Below, in pieces: positions 24,206-36,276 of a stretch of 38,130 bases of DNA (position 1 is its first letter; each line of letters starts with the position of its first letter). Position numbers and translations under genes: made by a program. Under the pieces are notes generated by a model that worked only from the letters and a program-made list of their open reading frames with translations, did no database searches and was not told where the DNA came from. This stretch comes from an uncultured Lentisphaerota bacterium (GTDB lineage Bacteria; Verrucomicrobiota; Lentisphaeria; Oligosphaerales; CAITYL01). The stretch lies in the NCBI GenBank assembly GCA_903894975.1, contig CAITSE010000023.1, positions 1-38,130 on the forward strand. Reading direction: 5' to 3'.

Positions 24206-25921
24206 GTGGCCGAGAACGACGAACTGTTGGTCGATCTTCTGATCGGCAAAGGGCTCATCACCCAGGAACAGGCCGCAGCCGCGCGGGCCAAGGCCGAGCA
24301 GGACGGCACCACCATCATCGACAACATCATCATCCTCGGCTTCCTCGCCGAGGAAACCGTGATGATGTTGCTGGCGTCCGAGTATGGGATGGAGTGTTTC
24401 GACCTGTCCGGCTACAAAATTCCGCCGGAAGTCATTGCGGCGATGCCTCCGGACATTGTCCGGCGCTACAAGGTGGTGCCGGTGATGCGGAACGGCCAGA
24501 CCCTGACCGTGGCGCTGGCGGACCCCACCGACGTCGAGACCCTGGACTCCCTGCGCTACATCCTCAAGACCGACGTTGAGGGCGTGCTGGTCTCCCGCAA
24601 GCAGATCAAAGAGGCGATCACCCATTATTACAGCACGATCGAGGAGAGCGTCGACAGCTTCCTGGAGGACTTCACCGAAGCCAACGTCGAAGAAGTTGCG
24701 CAAGTTGGCGGGATGGACATGGGCGACGCAAAGGCGACCGACGACGACGCGCCGATCATCCGCCTGGTTTCCCTGCTCATCCTGGAGGCCTACCGCAGCC
24801 GCGCGTCCGACATCCACCTGGAGCCGCTGGAGCGCCGCTTCCGCGTCCGCTACCGCATTGACGGCCAGCTCAAGGAAATTGACGAACCGCCGCCGAAGTA
24901 TTTGCAGAACAACATCATCAGCCGCCTCAAGATCATGGCGAAGATGGATATTTCCGAGCACCGCGTCCCGCAGGATGGCCGCATCCAGATCAACGCCATG
25001 GGCAAGAGCTTGGATCTGCGCGTGAACGTGCTGCCGACCCGCCACGGCGAATCTATCGTCATGCGTATCCTGGACAAGACCAGCGTACAGCTCGGCATTC
25101 CCGAACTCGGTTTTTTTGTCGACGACCAGCAGACCATCGACCGGATCGTCAGTTTTCCCGACGGCATCTTCCTGGTGACGGGGCCGACGGGGTCGGGCAA
25201 GACCACCTCGCTCTACGCCTTCCTCAACACCCTGAACAAGCCCTCCCGCAAAATCATCACGGTGGAAGACCCGGTGGAATACGAGTTCGCCGGCATCAAC
25301 CAGTGCCAGGTCAACGAAGACGTCGGCATGTCCTTTGCCAAAGCCCTGCGCGCCATGATGCGTCAGGCGCCGAACGTGATCATGGTCGGTGAAATCCGCG
25401 ACATGGAGGCGGGTGAAATCGCCATCAATGCGGCGCTCACGGGACACTTGGTCTTCAGCACCTTGCACACCAACGACGCCCCCTCGGCCATCACCCGCAT
25501 GATCGACATCGGCATCAAGGAATTCCTGATCGCCTCCGCCCTGCGCGCCGTCATGGCCCAGCGCCTGGTCCGGCGCATCTGCCAAAAATGCGCCAAACCC
25601 TACCAGGCCACGGAAGCCGAGCTGGAGTCGCTGCACCTGACCCCCGACTTCTTCAACGGCATGGAACTCAAGCGCGGCGCCGGCTGCCCGGACTGCAACA
25701 ACCGCGGCTACCGCGGCCGGATGGGCATCTATGAAATCTTTATCGTCGGCGAGCAGATCCTCGCCCTCATCTATGAGCGCGCCTCGTCCGGCATCATCCG
25801 TGAAAAAGCCCGATCCCTGGGCATGCGCACCCTGCGGGAGGACGGCCTGCGCAAGGCCGGCGCCGGCCTGACCTCCCTGGAAGAGGTGATCGAAGAAACC
25901 GCCGCCGACGCGAGCGACTGA
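24206..25921 (+). CDS. pilB: Type IV pilus / type II secretion assembly ATPase (GspE/PilB), copy 1
   Basis: A 571-aa hexameric cytoplasmic ATPase powering pilin addition. The N-terminal MshEN-type domain (LVDLLIGKGLITQEQ, about 5-150) can bind c-di-GMP in some relatives. The ATPase core has Walker A GPTGSGKTTS (about 326-335), the Asp-box EDPVEYEF, Walker B VIMVGEIRDMEAGE and the His-box STLHTND. Two zinc-binding pairs follow, CQKC (about 457) and CPDCNNRGYRGR (about 492). The start is GTG (VAENDELLV), with GGAG 9 nt upstream and the promoter just before. Copy 2 follows after 47 bp, then pilT and pilC, clearly one operon. Whether this copy serves a pilus or a secretion system cannot be decided, as no pilin or secretin gene is present. 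Confidence 0.92.
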   Translation: MAENDELLVDLLIGKGLITQEQAAAARAKAEQDGTTIIDNIIILGFLAEETVMMLLASEYGMECFDLSGYKIPPEVIAAMPPDIVRRYKVVPVMRNGQTLTVALADPTDVETLDSLRYILKTDVEGVLVSRKQIKEAITHYYSTIEESVDSFLEDFTEANVEEVAQVGGMDMGDAKATDDDAPIIRLVSLLILEAYRSRASDIHLEPLERRFRVRYRIDGQLKEIDEPPPKYLQNNIISRLKIMAKMDISEHRVPQDGRIQINAMGKSLDLRVNVLPTRHGESIVMRILDKTSVQLGIPELGFFVDDQQTIDRIVSFPDGIFLVTGPTGSGKTTSLYAFLNTLNKPSRKIITVEDPVEYEFAGINQCQVNEDVGMSFAKALRAMMRQAPNVIMVGEIRDMEAGEIAINAALTGHLVFSTLHTNDAPSAITRMIDIGIKEFLIASALRAVMAQRLVRRICQKCAKPYQATEAELESLHLTPDFFNGMELKRGAGCPDCNNRGYRGRMGIYEIFIVGEQILALIYERASSGIIREKARSLGMRTLREDGLRKAGAGLTSLEEVIEETAADASD

Positions 25922-25968
25922 GCAAGGAACCCGGGCCGCCCCGCGGCCCGCAGCTTGGAACCGGACCC

Positions 25969-27669
<1,701 letters not shown>

Positions 27670-27712
27670 TCCCCGGCCGGTCCCGAACCGGCTTTTGTGA
27701 AAGAAGGTTCCC

Positions 27713-28795
27713 ATGTCGATCGAAATGTCCGACATGCTGCAAATGGTGGTGGACGAAGGCGCCAGCGACCTGCATCTGCCCGTCGGCTCGCCCCCGGTCC
27801 TGCGCATCCACGGCGGGTTGCACCCGCTGGACGTGCCGTCCCTCGTTCCCGAGGACACCGAGCGGCTGATGAAGTCGATCACCTCCGATGCCAACCAGCA
27901 AAAGTTGCGCGAAGTCGGCAGCGTCGACTTCGGCTTCGCCTTCGGCTCCAAGGCCCGGTTCCGCGTGAGCTGTTTCCGGCAGAAGGGCTCCTTCGGCCTG
28001 GTTCTGCGCTGCATTCCCCGCACGCTGCTGACCCTGGAACAGATCGGCCTGCCGCCGGCAATCAAGGACATCCTCTTCAAGCCCCGCGGCCTGGTTCTGG
28101 TTACCGGGCCCACGGGCTCCGGCAAATCCACCACGCTCGCCTCCATGATCGACGTGGTCAACAACCAGCGCGACTGTCACATCATCACCGTCGAAGATCC
28201 TATCGAATTTTACCACGAACACAAGAACAGCATCATCACCCAGCGCGAACTCGGCGTCGATGTCCCCTCCTTCGAAGAAGCCCTGCGCCGCGCCCTGCGC
28301 CAGGATCCAGACGTGATCCTCGTGGGTGAAATGCGCGACCTGGAGACCATCAAGGCCGCGGTCACCGCCGCGGAAACCGGCCATCTGGTCTTCGCCACCC
28401 TGCACACCACCGGCGCCGCGGAAACCGTCGACCGCATTGTCGACGCCTTCCCCACCGATCAGCAGGAGCAGATCCGCGCCCAGCTTGCCACCTGTCTGAT
28501 CTGCGTCATCTCCCAGGTGCTGCTCGCCCGCGTAGACAAGCCCGGCCGCGTTGCCGCGTTCGAGATCATGATCTCCACCCCCTCGATCCAGGCGCTCATC
28601 CGCGACAACAAAACCTTCCGCATCACCTCCGACATCCAGACCGGCGCCAAGTGGGGCATGAACACCCTCGACGCCCACCTCCTTTCCCTGTACGAAACCG
28701 GCAAGATCGGCTATGGTGAACTGATCACGACCTGCCGGGACAGTGAAAGCATTGTGCAGAAACTCCAGCAGTCCGGCACCGGCGCGCGCCGCTAG
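27713..28795 (+). CDS. pilT: Type IV pilus retraction ATPase PilT
   Basis: A 360-aa ATPase that depolymerises type IV pili, driving twitching motility and DNA uptake. It opens with the PilT-type N-terminal domain ([27 protein letters not shown]) and has Walker [11 protein letters not shown] (about 131), Asp-box [10 protein letters not shown], Walker [13 protein letters not shown] (the PilT-specific GEMRDLET form), [12 protein letters not shown] and the C-terminal [19 protein letters not shown]. Length and the absence of the zinc module separate it from PilB. AAGG lies 5 nt before the ATG. Its presence favours a true type IV pilus over a pure type II secretion system. Confidence 0.95.
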   Translation: MSIEMSDMLQMVVDEGASDLHLPVGSPPVLRIHGGLHPLDVPSLVPEDTERLMKSITSDANQQKLREVGSVDFGFAFGSKARFRVSCFRQKGSFGLVLRCIPRTLLTLEQIGLPPAIKDILFKPRGLVLVTGPTGSGKSTTLASMIDVVNNQRDCHIITVEDPIEFYHEHKNSIITQRELGVDVPSFEEALRRALRQDPDVILVGEMRDLETIKAAVTAAETGHLVFATLHTTGAAETVDRIVDAFPTDQQEQIRAQLATCLICVISQVLLARVDKPGRVAAFEIMISTPSIQALIRDNKTFRITSDIQTGAKWGMNTLDAHLLSLYETGKIGYGELITTCRDSESIVQKLQQSGTGARR

Positions 28796-28840
28796 CCTAA
28801 ATTATTCACGAACCGGTTCCAACCTGTGAGGTGATTCCCC

Positions 28841-30145
28841 ATGGCGATGAAATTTGCCTACACTGCAATGGACGGCCAGGGCAAGGAACAGCACGGCCGC
28901 GTCGAGGCGGAAAATGAACAGGAAGCCTCCGCCAAGCTCAAACAACAGGGGCTTTTCCCCACCGGCATCAAGGAAATCCGCTCCGGCGGCGGCGGCCGCG
29001 GCCTTCAGGCAGGCGGCGCCACCGCGGCGAAAAAGGGCGGCCTGCTCAGCATGCAGCTCGGCACCCCGACCCTGAACACCAAAAAGCTTTCCACCGCCAC
29101 CCGCCAGCTCGCCACCTTGCTCAACGCCGGCCTGCCCCTGGTCCGCGCCCTGCGCACCCTGGAACGCCAGGCCAAGAAGGATATCTCCCTACGGCGCATC
29201 ACCGGCGACCTGGCCAATTCCGTCGAGGGCGGCAGCACCTTCACCGAAGCCCTTCAGGCCCACCCCAAAACCTTCAGCAAACTCTACATCAACATGGTCC
29301 GCGCTGGCGAAGCGTCCGGCGCCCTCGAAGGCGTGCTCGAGCGGCTGGCCGTTTTCATGGAAAAAGGACAGCGCATCGCCGGCAAGGTCAAGTCCGCCAT
29401 GGTCTACCCGGTGATCGTGCTCGTGGTCGCCATGACCATCACCAGCGGCTTGATGGTCTTCGTCGTCCCCAAGTTCGGCAAGATCTTCGAGGAAATGCTG
29501 CCGGGCAGCAAACTGCCCGGGCTCACCCGCTTTGTGATCGGGATCAGCAACGCCATGGTCGCCCCGTTCACCAACCTTAACAACTGCATCATCTACGCCA
29601 TCCTCCTCGCCGTACTCGCGGTGGCCTTCTCCTTCGTCCGTAAAACCAAGTTCTGGAATTACTACCGGGATCTACTGGCCGTCAAGCTGCCGCCCATCAA
29701 TACCCTGGTGATACGAACTACCGTCTCTCGCTTCTGCCGCACCCTGGGCACCCTGATGCAATCCGGCGTCTCCGTGCTCCAAGCCCTGCAGATCGTCCGC
29801 GACACCGCCGGCAACGAAATCGTCTCCCGAGCGGTGCAGACCATCCATGACGCCGTCAAAGAAGGCGAAAACATGTCCAAGCCCATGTATGAAGCTGACA
29901 TCTTCCCCGGCATGGTCGTCTCCATGGTCGAAGTCGGCGAAGAAACCGGCGCCCTGCCGGAAATGCTCAACCGCGTGGCCGACATCTATGAGGAGGAAGT
30001 GGATCGCGCCGTGGAAACCCTGACATCCCTCATCGAACCGTTCATGATGGTCTTCCTCGCCATCGTCATCGGCACCATTGTCATCGCCCTGTTCCTGCCG
30101 CTCGTCGAACTCATCAAAAACATCGGCAGCCAGTCGGCGGGGTGA
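28841..30145 (+). CDS. pilC: Type IV pilus inner-membrane platform protein PilC (GspF family)
   Basis: A 434-aa inner-membrane protein on which PilB and PilT act. The N terminus (MKFAYTAMDGQGKEQHGRVEAENEQEA) is the usual GspF leader. Two homologous T2SSF domains follow: TRQLATLLNAGLPLVRALRTLE (from about 88) and RFCRTLGTLMQSGVSVLQALQIV (from about 295). Each ends in hydrophobic segments, including YPVIVLVVAMTITSGLMVFVVPKF and the final MMVFLAIVIGTIVIALFLPLVE. A GAGGTG ribosome site lies 7 nt before the ATG. It is the last gene of the operon; I see no strong terminator between it and tRNA-Pro. Confidence 0.95.
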   Translation: MAMKFAYTAMDGQGKEQHGRVEAENEQEASAKLKQQGLFPTGIKEIRSGGGGRGLQAGGATAAKKGGLLSMQLGTPTLNTKKLSTATRQLATLLNAGLPLVRALRTLERQAKKDISLRRITGDLANSVEGGSTFTEALQAHPKTFSKLYINMVRAGEASGALEGVLERLAVFMEKGQRIAGKVKSAMVYPVIVLVVAMTITSGLMVFVVPKFGKIFEEMLPGSKLPGLTRFVIGISNAMVAPFTNLNNCIIYAILLAVLAVAFSFVRKTKFWNYYRDLLAVKLPPINTLVIRTTVSRFCRTLGTLMQSGVSVLQALQIVRDTAGNEIVSRAVQTIHDAVKEGENMSKPMYEADIFPGMVVSMVEVGEETGALPEMLNRVADIYEEEVDRAVETLTSLIEPFMMVFLAIVIGTIVIALFLPLVELIKNIGSQSAG

Positions 30146-30185
30146 CCCCCGTAGCGCCGGATCGGCGCAGGATGCGGCCGACCGC

Positions 30186-30213
30186 TTGCCTGCGCTTGAT
30201 CTGGCGTTATAGT
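30186..30213 (+). promoter_or_regulatory. Sigma-70-type promoter for tRNA-Pro
   Basis: TTGCCT (30186-30191), 16 bp, then TATAGT (30208-30213), about 48 bp before the mature tRNA 5' end. It could also feed the TPR/ExbBD operon downstream, because the only hairpin between them lacks the form of a terminator. Confidence 0.6.
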
Positions 30214-30261
30214 AGGCACGGTTTAAACGGAAACCCGATGCGGGCTCCGTGCAAAACCGCT

Positions 30262-30360
<99 letters not shown>

Positions 30361-30397
30361 CGGCACTCATTCCCACGAATTTTGGTGGAGTGATCGC

Positions 30398-33300
30398 ATG
30401 ATGATGGTGTTTATCCGGTTTTTCCGGCCGCTCGTAACCCTATCAAAAAAACACCCCATCGCCGTCAAAGTTTTCTTGTTTTGTCTTTTCCTGTCTCCTT
30501 CTGCCGCCATGGCAGTAGATGAGTTTTCCTACGATTGGCGACTCGCCAAGGAGTTGCAGGAACACCAGGCCTTGGCGGATTATGCCGGCCGGCAGATTCA
30601 GATCATGCTGCTCAACCCGCGGTATGCGGAACACAAAGAGCCGCTCCAGCTTGAACAGGCCCGGATCCTTTACAACACCGGCCGTTCCGCCCAGGCTGAC
30701 GCCATCGTCGCCCAGATCCCCTCCGCCAGCCCGGCCGGATTGAATGCCCGGCTCCTCCAGGCGCGCGCCGCGTTCTCGCGCAAAGATCTGGCCACCGCCA
30801 AAAAATTGTATGCGGACTATTTCGCTAAGCAGGACAAGCCGGTCGACGACAGCGAAGACGCCATCCGCGAGTTCCGCCAGGCCGTGGTGATCTACTCCAA
30901 GGTGTTCGAGCAGGAAGGCAATGCCGTACAGTCCGGCAAAATCCTCGACCTGCTGGCCAAAATTCCCAAGGACGGCGACGACGCCATCAGCGAACGCGAA
31001 CTGCGTTTCCGTAAAGCCAAACAGGTGCTGGACACGCTGGAGCAGTCGTCCCTCGATGGCAAGCCCGTGGACAGCAAGGTCGTGGATGGGGTTCGGACGG
31101 ACTTGGAGAAGTTGCAATGGAGCACGGACATGATCATGGCCCGGTCCATGGTTGAAGTCGCCCGCGCCTATTATCTACAGAAAAATTATGACCAGGCGCT
31201 CAAGACCATCAAGAACAGCAAAGGCGTCTTTGTCGACTTCGACCAGGCCCTGAAGGCGGAAAAGAAGTCCGACCTTTCTCCTCTCCCCGGCGCCTGGCTG
31301 TATTTTGCCAAAGCCCAGATCGCCCTTCTCCCCCAGCTTAAGGCCAAAGATCCGGCCGCGGCGGAAAAGATGCTGAGCGACGTCATCCAACTGCTCCAGA
31401 AAATCCGCGAGCAGTATCCCAAATCCGAATTTGCCGTGCCCGCCACCACCGAATACTCCCGGGCCCGGGCCCTCACCAAATCCCTTTTCAACAAAGAGCC
31501 GGCCGGCGCGACGGCCGCCGCCGGCGGCGACGCCCGGACTCCCGCGGTGGACGAGGGCGCCCTGATGGTCAAAATCCAGGAAGCCACCCAATTTGCCAGC
31601 GCCAAAAAACCCGCCGAGGCCGCCGACCTTTATCTGGCAGCACTCCAGGGCCTGGGCCGCCACAATCTCCCCGCCACAATCGAAGCCGGCGCCGGGCTGG
31701 CGGCGACTTATACGGCGTTAAACAAACCCCTGCTCGCCCAGGCCGCGGTCCTCTATCTTTCCGATATCGCCCCCGAAGACGATGCCGTGCAACAGGCGCT
31801 TTTCCAAACCGGGCAGGCCCTGGCCATCGGCGCCAAAACCATTCCCGACATTACCAAACGGGAGGCCCAGATTGACGACGGCATGATGCTGTTTGAGCGG
31901 CTGGTTCAGATCGCGCCGAGGCATCCGCGCGCCCCGGACTTGGCCTATGCCGTGGCGGAAAACCTCTACGGCCGGGCGTCCGGCCTGGGCAAGCAAACCC
32001 AGGGCATGCCCGAAGGCCCCGCCAAAGAACAGCTCAAAAACCGCGCCCGGGAAGCCTACCTCGCCGCCGTGCCCAAATACCTGGCGGTCACCCAGCTTTT
32101 CCCCGCCCATGAACGGGCAGTCCGTTCCTGGTACAAGCTGGGCTGGATCTATTATTCCACCGACAACCCGGAAAAGGCGGCGGCGGCCTTCCTGAAGTAT
32201 GTCGCGGAAGAAAGCAATCCCGACCCAAAGATCGGCGAGGATCGGCTGGAGGCGAAATTCCGCGCCGCCGACCAGATGCTCTTCAACAACCGGCCCGAAG
32301 AAGCCCGCGTCCAGCTCCAGGAACTGCTGGTCTGGCTGGAACCGGCCGAGGCGGCCACCCGCAACCTGGATCTCAATTCCGCCGTGGCCAAACGGGTGAA
32401 GGAAGACGCCACCGCGTACCTGGCCTGGTCCTATGATTTGCAGGGCGAGGGGCTCCGGCCCAAGATCGCCGGCCTGGAAAACCGGATCGCCGAAGGGCGC
32501 GCCCGGGCCGAGGAAATTGACGCGCGGCGCGCCCAGATCACCCGCTCTCTGGACAATTTTGCCGCCGAACAGGACAAGGCGCGCAAAGAAGAGACCGCCC
32601 TGGAAAAAGCCCTGACCAGCGAACCAGGTGTCACCGAACGAGCCAAAATTTTCGCCGAGGAAACTCAGGGCAAAAGCGGACCGGAACTGGAAATCGCCAA
32701 ACGGATTGCCGAGGACAAAGTCCAGAAAATCGCCAGTGAAGCCGTAAAAAACGAACAGACCCGCCTGCGCGGTGAGGCCGGGGAGCTGAAGGAAGAACGC
32801 GAAACCCTCTTCCGCCTCAAGGACGAGCAGGACGGCCGGCTCAAGCTTCTGACCACGCGGGCCGCCACGGCCAAACCGGAAGCCGCCGACGCCGAAGCCC
32901 GTCTGGCGGATGCCGACAGCAAATGGACCTCAGCCCAAAAGGCCGTGACGGAATGGATCGCGGCGCTGGCCAAGGCCCAGACCGAAAACACCAAACTGGA
33001 TCAGGACACGGAATCCTTGAAGGCCGCGGTGGCCCAGGCCAAAGACACCGACACCCGCGACGAAGCCCGCCGCGCCTGGCAGCAGGCCATGGGCCGGCTC
33101 CGGGAAGTTCAAAAACAGCTGCGCGACCTGCGCGATCAGGAAGTGCGCATGCTCAAACTCCAGAAAACGGACTTGCCGGAACTGCAGCAGAAAAAAGCGC
33201 AGGCCGCCACTGCCGCCACCGCCGCCCGCAGCCGGGCGACCGGCCTGGAAGCCGAACAACGGCTGGCCGAAGCTGAAGGCTCCCTGATCCGGGCCCGCCT

Positions 33301-34555
33301 GGAAGCCGGCAACCGGGCGGAGGCGCGCAACGCCGCCGCCGTGAATGTGCTCAAGAACAAAGGCATCTCCGGCATTCCCAACGACCCGGAATATGCCGCC
33401 GCCACCAAAGCGGAAATCGACGCGCGCCGCAAGACTTTGGCCGGCCGCGAGGCCATGGACACGGTCCGCACCGCCGACCTCAGAAAAGAAGACGCCGCCA
33501 TCGTCACGGAGCGGGCGGAACTGGGGAAAACCCTGGAGGCGATGCAAGCCGAACGCCAGCCCCAGCAAAAACGTATCATCGAACTCAAGACAGAAGCGGA
33601 AACGCGGTTCTGCGCCTACCTCGCCGCCTATCCGCAGGGCAAACAGATCCCGGACGTCCTGTCGCGCCGGGGTACCATTTTGTTGGAACTCAAACGGATT
33701 GACGATTCCAAGCGCGTCCTTACCGAACTTTCCACCAAATTTCCGGAGAGCAAAGCCGCCAAGCAAGCCTATTTCAACATGGGCCGGGCCCTGTTCGAGA
33801 CGGGTGACACCGCCGCCGCCGCCGAGGCGTTTGCCAAAGCGCTGACTACCGCTCGCGACCTTCCCGCCGGCAACCTCACCTATATCGTCGAAAAAATGCT
33901 GTCCGGAGACCAACCCCAACTGGCCCGGGACGCCGCGTTGGAACTGCTGGCCCGGGCCGGCAACCCGGCTCACCCGGATCAGGCTTTCCTCGCCAAGTTC
34001 AAGGAACAGATTTCCGTCCAAGCCGCCGAGGCCCTGCTCGCCACCGGCGAAGACCAGGACCGGGCCCGCGCGGTGGAAATCCTCGCCGCCGTACTCAAAC
34101 AGAACGATCGAACCGCCTATTTCTTCCAAATCAAGTTTCTGTTAGCCCGGGCCAAGCGCGAAATGAAGCCGCCAGACCTTGACGGGGCGGTTCAGGATCT
34201 AGCCGAAGTCACGCAGTACGCCACCGATCCCTTGTCCAAGGCCCGGGCCTTCTGTGAAACGGGCGACTTGCTCGTCCGTTCCGCCGGTAACGACCCAGCC
34301 AAGCTCAAGCCGGCCGCCGGACGCTACATGCAGGTCGTGCTCATGGCCGATCCCGCCAATGTCGAACTCCGTCCCTGGCTAGAGCGTGCGCTAGTTTCCG
34401 GCGCCGGCATCTTTGCCAAGATCGGCGACACTGCCGCCTTGGAGAAATTTAAGAAGCAATACGCGGAAACCTTCCCCAAGGGCGCCAAGGCCGGTGAAAT
34501 GCGGGGCCTCGGCGCCACGCCGGCTCCAGCCGCCGGCGGCGCAGGGAAGAAATGA
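30398..34555 (+). CDS. Large secreted TPR / coiled-coil protein
   Basis: A 1385-aa protein with an N-terminal signal peptide (AVKVFLFCLFLSPSAAMAVDE, cut probably after AMA). Residues about 45-650 are helical TPR-like repeats (for example AVRSWYKLGWIYYSTDNPEKAAAAF). About 680-1060 is a long charged coiled coil rich in K, E, A and R (RAEEIDARRAQITRSLDNF, VAQAKDTDTRDEARRAWQ). About 1080-1350 returns to TPR repeats (AYFNMGRALFETGDTAAAAEAF), ending in a Gly/Ala tail. It is probably periplasmic and may span the gap between membranes as a scaffold. GGAG lies 8 nt before the first of three adjacent ATG codons. It is the first gene of a same-strand cluster with a second TPR protein, ExbB and two ExbDs, which implies a structural or adaptor role. 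No enzymatic motif is visible. Confidence 0.82.
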   Translation: MMMVFIRFFRPLVTLSKKHPIAVKVFLFCLFLSPSAAMAVDEFSYDWRLAKELQEHQALADYAGRQIQIMLLNPRYAEHKEPLQLEQARILYNTGRSAQADAIVAQIPSASPAGLNARLLQARAAFSRKDLATAKKLYADYFAKQDKPVDDSEDAIREFRQAVVIYSKVFEQEGNAVQSGKILDLLAKIPKDGDDAISERELRFRKAKQVLDTLEQSSLDGKPVDSKVVDGVRTDLEKLQWSTDMIMARSMVEVARAYYLQKNYDQALKTIKNSKGVFVDFDQALKAEKKSDLSPLPGAWLYFAKAQIALLPQLKAKDPAAAEKMLSDVIQLLQKIREQYPKSEFAVPATTEYSRARALTKSLFNKEPAGATAAAGGDARTPAVDEGALMVKIQEATQFASAKKPAEAADLYLAALQGLGRHNLPATIEAGAGLAATYTALNKPLLAQAAVLYLSDIAPEDDAVQQALFQTGQALAIGAKTIPDITKREAQIDDGMMLFERLVQIAPRHPRAPDLAYAVAENLYGRASGLGKQTQGMPEGPAKEQLKNRAREAYLAAVPKYLAVTQLFPAHERAVRSWYKLGWIYYSTDNPEKAAAAFLKYVAEESNPDPKIGEDRLEAKFRAADQMLFNNRPEEARVQLQELLVWLEPAEAATRNLDLNSAVAKRVKEDATAYLAWSYDLQGEGLRPKIAGLENRIAEGRARAEEIDARRAQITRSLDNFAAEQDKARKEETALEKALTSEPGVTERAKIFAEETQGKSGPELEIAKRIAEDKVQKIASEAVKNEQTRLRGEAGELKEERETLFRLKDEQDGRLKLLTTRAATAKPEAADAEARLADADSKWTSAQKAVTEWIAALAKAQTENTKLDQDTESLKAAVAQAKDTDTRDEARRAWQQAMGRLREVQKQLRDLRDQEVRMLKLQKTDLPELQQKKAQAATAATAARSRATGLEAEQRLAEAEGSLIRARLEAGNRAEARNAAAVNVLKNKGISGIPNDPEYAAATKAEIDARRKTLAGREAMDTVRTADLRKEDAAIVTERAELGKTLEAMQAERQPQQKRIIELKTEAETRFCAYLAAYPQGKQIPDVLSRRGTILLELKRIDDSKRVLTELSTKFPESKAAKQAYFNMGRALFETGDTAAAAEAFAKALTTARDLPAGNLTYIVEKMLSGDQPQLARDAALELLARAGNPAHPDQAFLAKFKEQISVQAAEALLATGEDQDRARAVEILAAVLKQNDRTAYFFQIKFLLARAKREMKPPDLDGAVQDLAEVTQYATDPLSKARAFCETGDLLVRSAGNDPAKLKPAAGRYMQVVLMADPANVELRPWLERALVSGAGIFAKIGDTAALEKFKKQYAETFPKGAKAGEMRGLGATPAPAAGGAGKK

Positions 34556-34606
34556 TTCCGTGCCGGAAAGCCGGTACGGATGACGAAGGAGACAAGGAAT
34601 CATACC

Positions 34607-35365
34607 ATGAACTTCACCCGGATCATGCTCTGGACGGCGGCCTTCTGCCTGACCACCCTCCCGGTTTTTGCCCAAAAGGCGGGCGACTGGTACATCGTCA
34701 AGAAAAACAACGAACGAGTTGACGGTGTCCGCATCACCTATGATCCTGCGGCCGGCTACCGCGTGTTCCAGGCCGAAAGCGGCATTTCCACCACCGTCCG
34801 CCGGGACGACGTCCAGTCCGTGGTCACACCCAAGCCGGCGGAAATCGCCGCGCTGGACAAGAGCCTGGAAGCGGGCGCCGCCGACGCCGTTCTGGCCGCG
34901 GCCCCGGGGCTGATGACCAAATACCAGTATCTCGGCTGGAGCGCCTACCTGCGCTATCTCGAAGGCATGGCCAAACTGACCAAAAAAGACGGCGACGGCG
35001 CCATGCAGGCCTTCAAGGCCGGCTTGGAAAACCCCGACCAGTTCGAAGCCCAGCTGACGCGCGGTCGCATTCAGGTCCTGCTGTTGCAGCAGAAAAATCA
35101 GGAAGTCCTCTCCCTGATCGACAAGATGATCGCCGACGCCAAGTCCGACCGCGAAGCCGCCTTTGCCTTCAACACCCGGGCCCGCGCCTACGCCGCCATG
35201 GAAAACCGGAAGAAAGATGCCGTCCGGGAATACCTCAAAACCTTGCTGGCCACCAAGGCCGACCAGGCTCCGACCGAGCGCGACGAAGCCCGCCGCGCCG
35301 CCGTGGCCCTGCTCAAGGAAATGGGCGACAACGCCGCGGCCGCGGATGTTGAAAAGATCAAGTAA
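34607..35365 (+). CDS. Small secreted TPR-like protein
   Basis: A 252-aa protein beginning with a signal peptide (MNFTRIMLWTAAFCLTTLPVFAQ, cut after FAQ or nearby). A short beta-type segment (DWYIVKKNNERVDGVRITYD) precedes helical repeats from about 80 (YQYLGWSAYLRYLEGMAKLTKKD ... AMQAFKAGLENPDQFE) and RARAYAAMENRKKDAVREY. The pattern is TPR-like though irregular. I chose ATG 34607 (AAGGA 8 nt upstream) over the track's start 9 codons earlier. It lies 51 bp after the large TPR gene and 61 bp before exbB, so it is very likely in the same operon, perhaps as a periplasmic partner of the ion-driven complex. No enzymatic function is suggested. Confidence 0.78.
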   Translation: MNFTRIMLWTAAFCLTTLPVFAQKAGDWYIVKKNNERVDGVRITYDPAAGYRVFQAESGISTTVRRDDVQSVVTPKPAEIAALDKSLEAGAADAVLAAAPGLMTKYQYLGWSAYLRYLEGMAKLTKKDGDGAMQAFKAGLENPDQFEAQLTRGRIQVLLLQQKNQEVLSLIDKMIADAKSDREAAFAFNTRARAYAAMENRKKDAVREYLKTLLATKADQAPTERDEARRAAVALLKEMGDNAAAADVEKIK

Positions 35366-35426
35366 CGGCCTCAGCTTTTTTGCATAACTGACAGAATCAG
35401 AAAACGAACCGACAGGAGAATACATC

Positions 35427-36209
35427 ATGAAACGCTGGATGAAGCTGTGGAACTTGGCGGCGGTGACGACCCTGACCCTTCCGGCCTTGGCGGCCCGGGC
35501 ACAGGAAGTGGCAGCGGCGGCCGGTGGGGAAGCCCCCGCGGCGGCGGCTGAGGCGCCGATGGGCGGCGGCAGCATGTATCAAATTATCTTCGGCGGCGGT
35601 TTCTCCCATGCCATCGCCTTTATCCTGCTGATCATCACCTCGGTGGCGATCCTCGCCTTAATCATCGACGGCGTCCTCACCATCAAGCGCACCAAACTCA
35701 TGCCCGCCGAACTGGTCGATGGCGTGCGTGAAGCCCTCAATCGCGGCGACCTCAACGGCGCCGTTCAAACCTGCGAGGGCAATCCCGGCGCCCTCTCCCG
35801 CATCCTGCTCACCGCGTTCTCCAACATCCAGGAAGGCTATGAAGTCATCCAGGAAGCCGTTGCCTCCAGCGCCGAGTATGAAAACGAAAAACTCATCCAA
35901 CGCATTAATTACCTCAACGTCTGCGGCCAGCTCGGCCCCATGATCGGCCTCTTCGGCACCGTCATGGGCATGATCTCGGCCTTCGCCGGCCTGGGCGCCG
36001 GCGCCGCCGGCGCCGCCAAGACCGGCGCGCTGGCCAGCGGTATCTCCACCGCCCTGTGGACCACCGTGCTCGGCATCGGCGTCGCCATTCCCGCTCTCTT
36101 TGCCTTCGTGGTGATCAAGAACAATGCCACCCGCCTGATCCTGGAAATGCAGCACACCGTGCTGGATCTGATCAAGGTGCTGCGCACCGCCGAAGTCGAG
36201 CAGCAGTAA
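35427..36209 (+). CDS. exbB: ExbB/TolQ/MotA-family proton-channel protein
   Basis: A 260-aa inner-membrane protein. An N-terminal signal-like helix (NLAAVTTLTLPALAARAQ) and an Ala/Gly-rich segment precede the MotA/TolQ/ExbB domain. The first core helix is AIAFILLIITSVAILALIIDGVL. After a cytoplasmic loop come the paired helices LNVCGQLGPMIGLFGTVMGMISAF and ALWTTVLGIGVAIPALFAFVVIKN, with the conserved GLFGTVMGM and ALWTTVLGIGVAIPA motifs that line the channel. With ExbD it forms the stator that uses proton or sodium flow to move a partner across the periplasm. AGGAG precedes the ATG. The extra cleavable N-terminal segment is seen in many ExbBs from non-proteobacterial phyla. Confidence 0.93.
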   Translation: MKRWMKLWNLAAVTTLTLPALAARAQEVAAAAGGEAPAAAAEAPMGGGSMYQIIFGGGFSHAIAFILLIITSVAILALIIDGVLTIKRTKLMPAELVDGVREALNRGDLNGAVQTCEGNPGALSRILLTAFSNIQEGYEVIQEAVASSAEYENEKLIQRINYLNVCGQLGPMIGLFGTVMGMISAFAGLGAGAAGAAKTGALASGISTALWTTVLGIGVAIPALFAFVVIKNNATRLILEMQHTVLDLIKVLRTAEVEQQ

Positions 36210-36276
36210 GACGGGCGGAGTCCGCGGGCCACCTTCGGTCCGCGGCGGCGACGGACGACCGACGGGAGATGCCTCG

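Noticed and set aside
24026-25636. 536-aa minus-strand ORF over pilB copy 1
   Set aside because: Antisense of a highly conserved ATPase gene.
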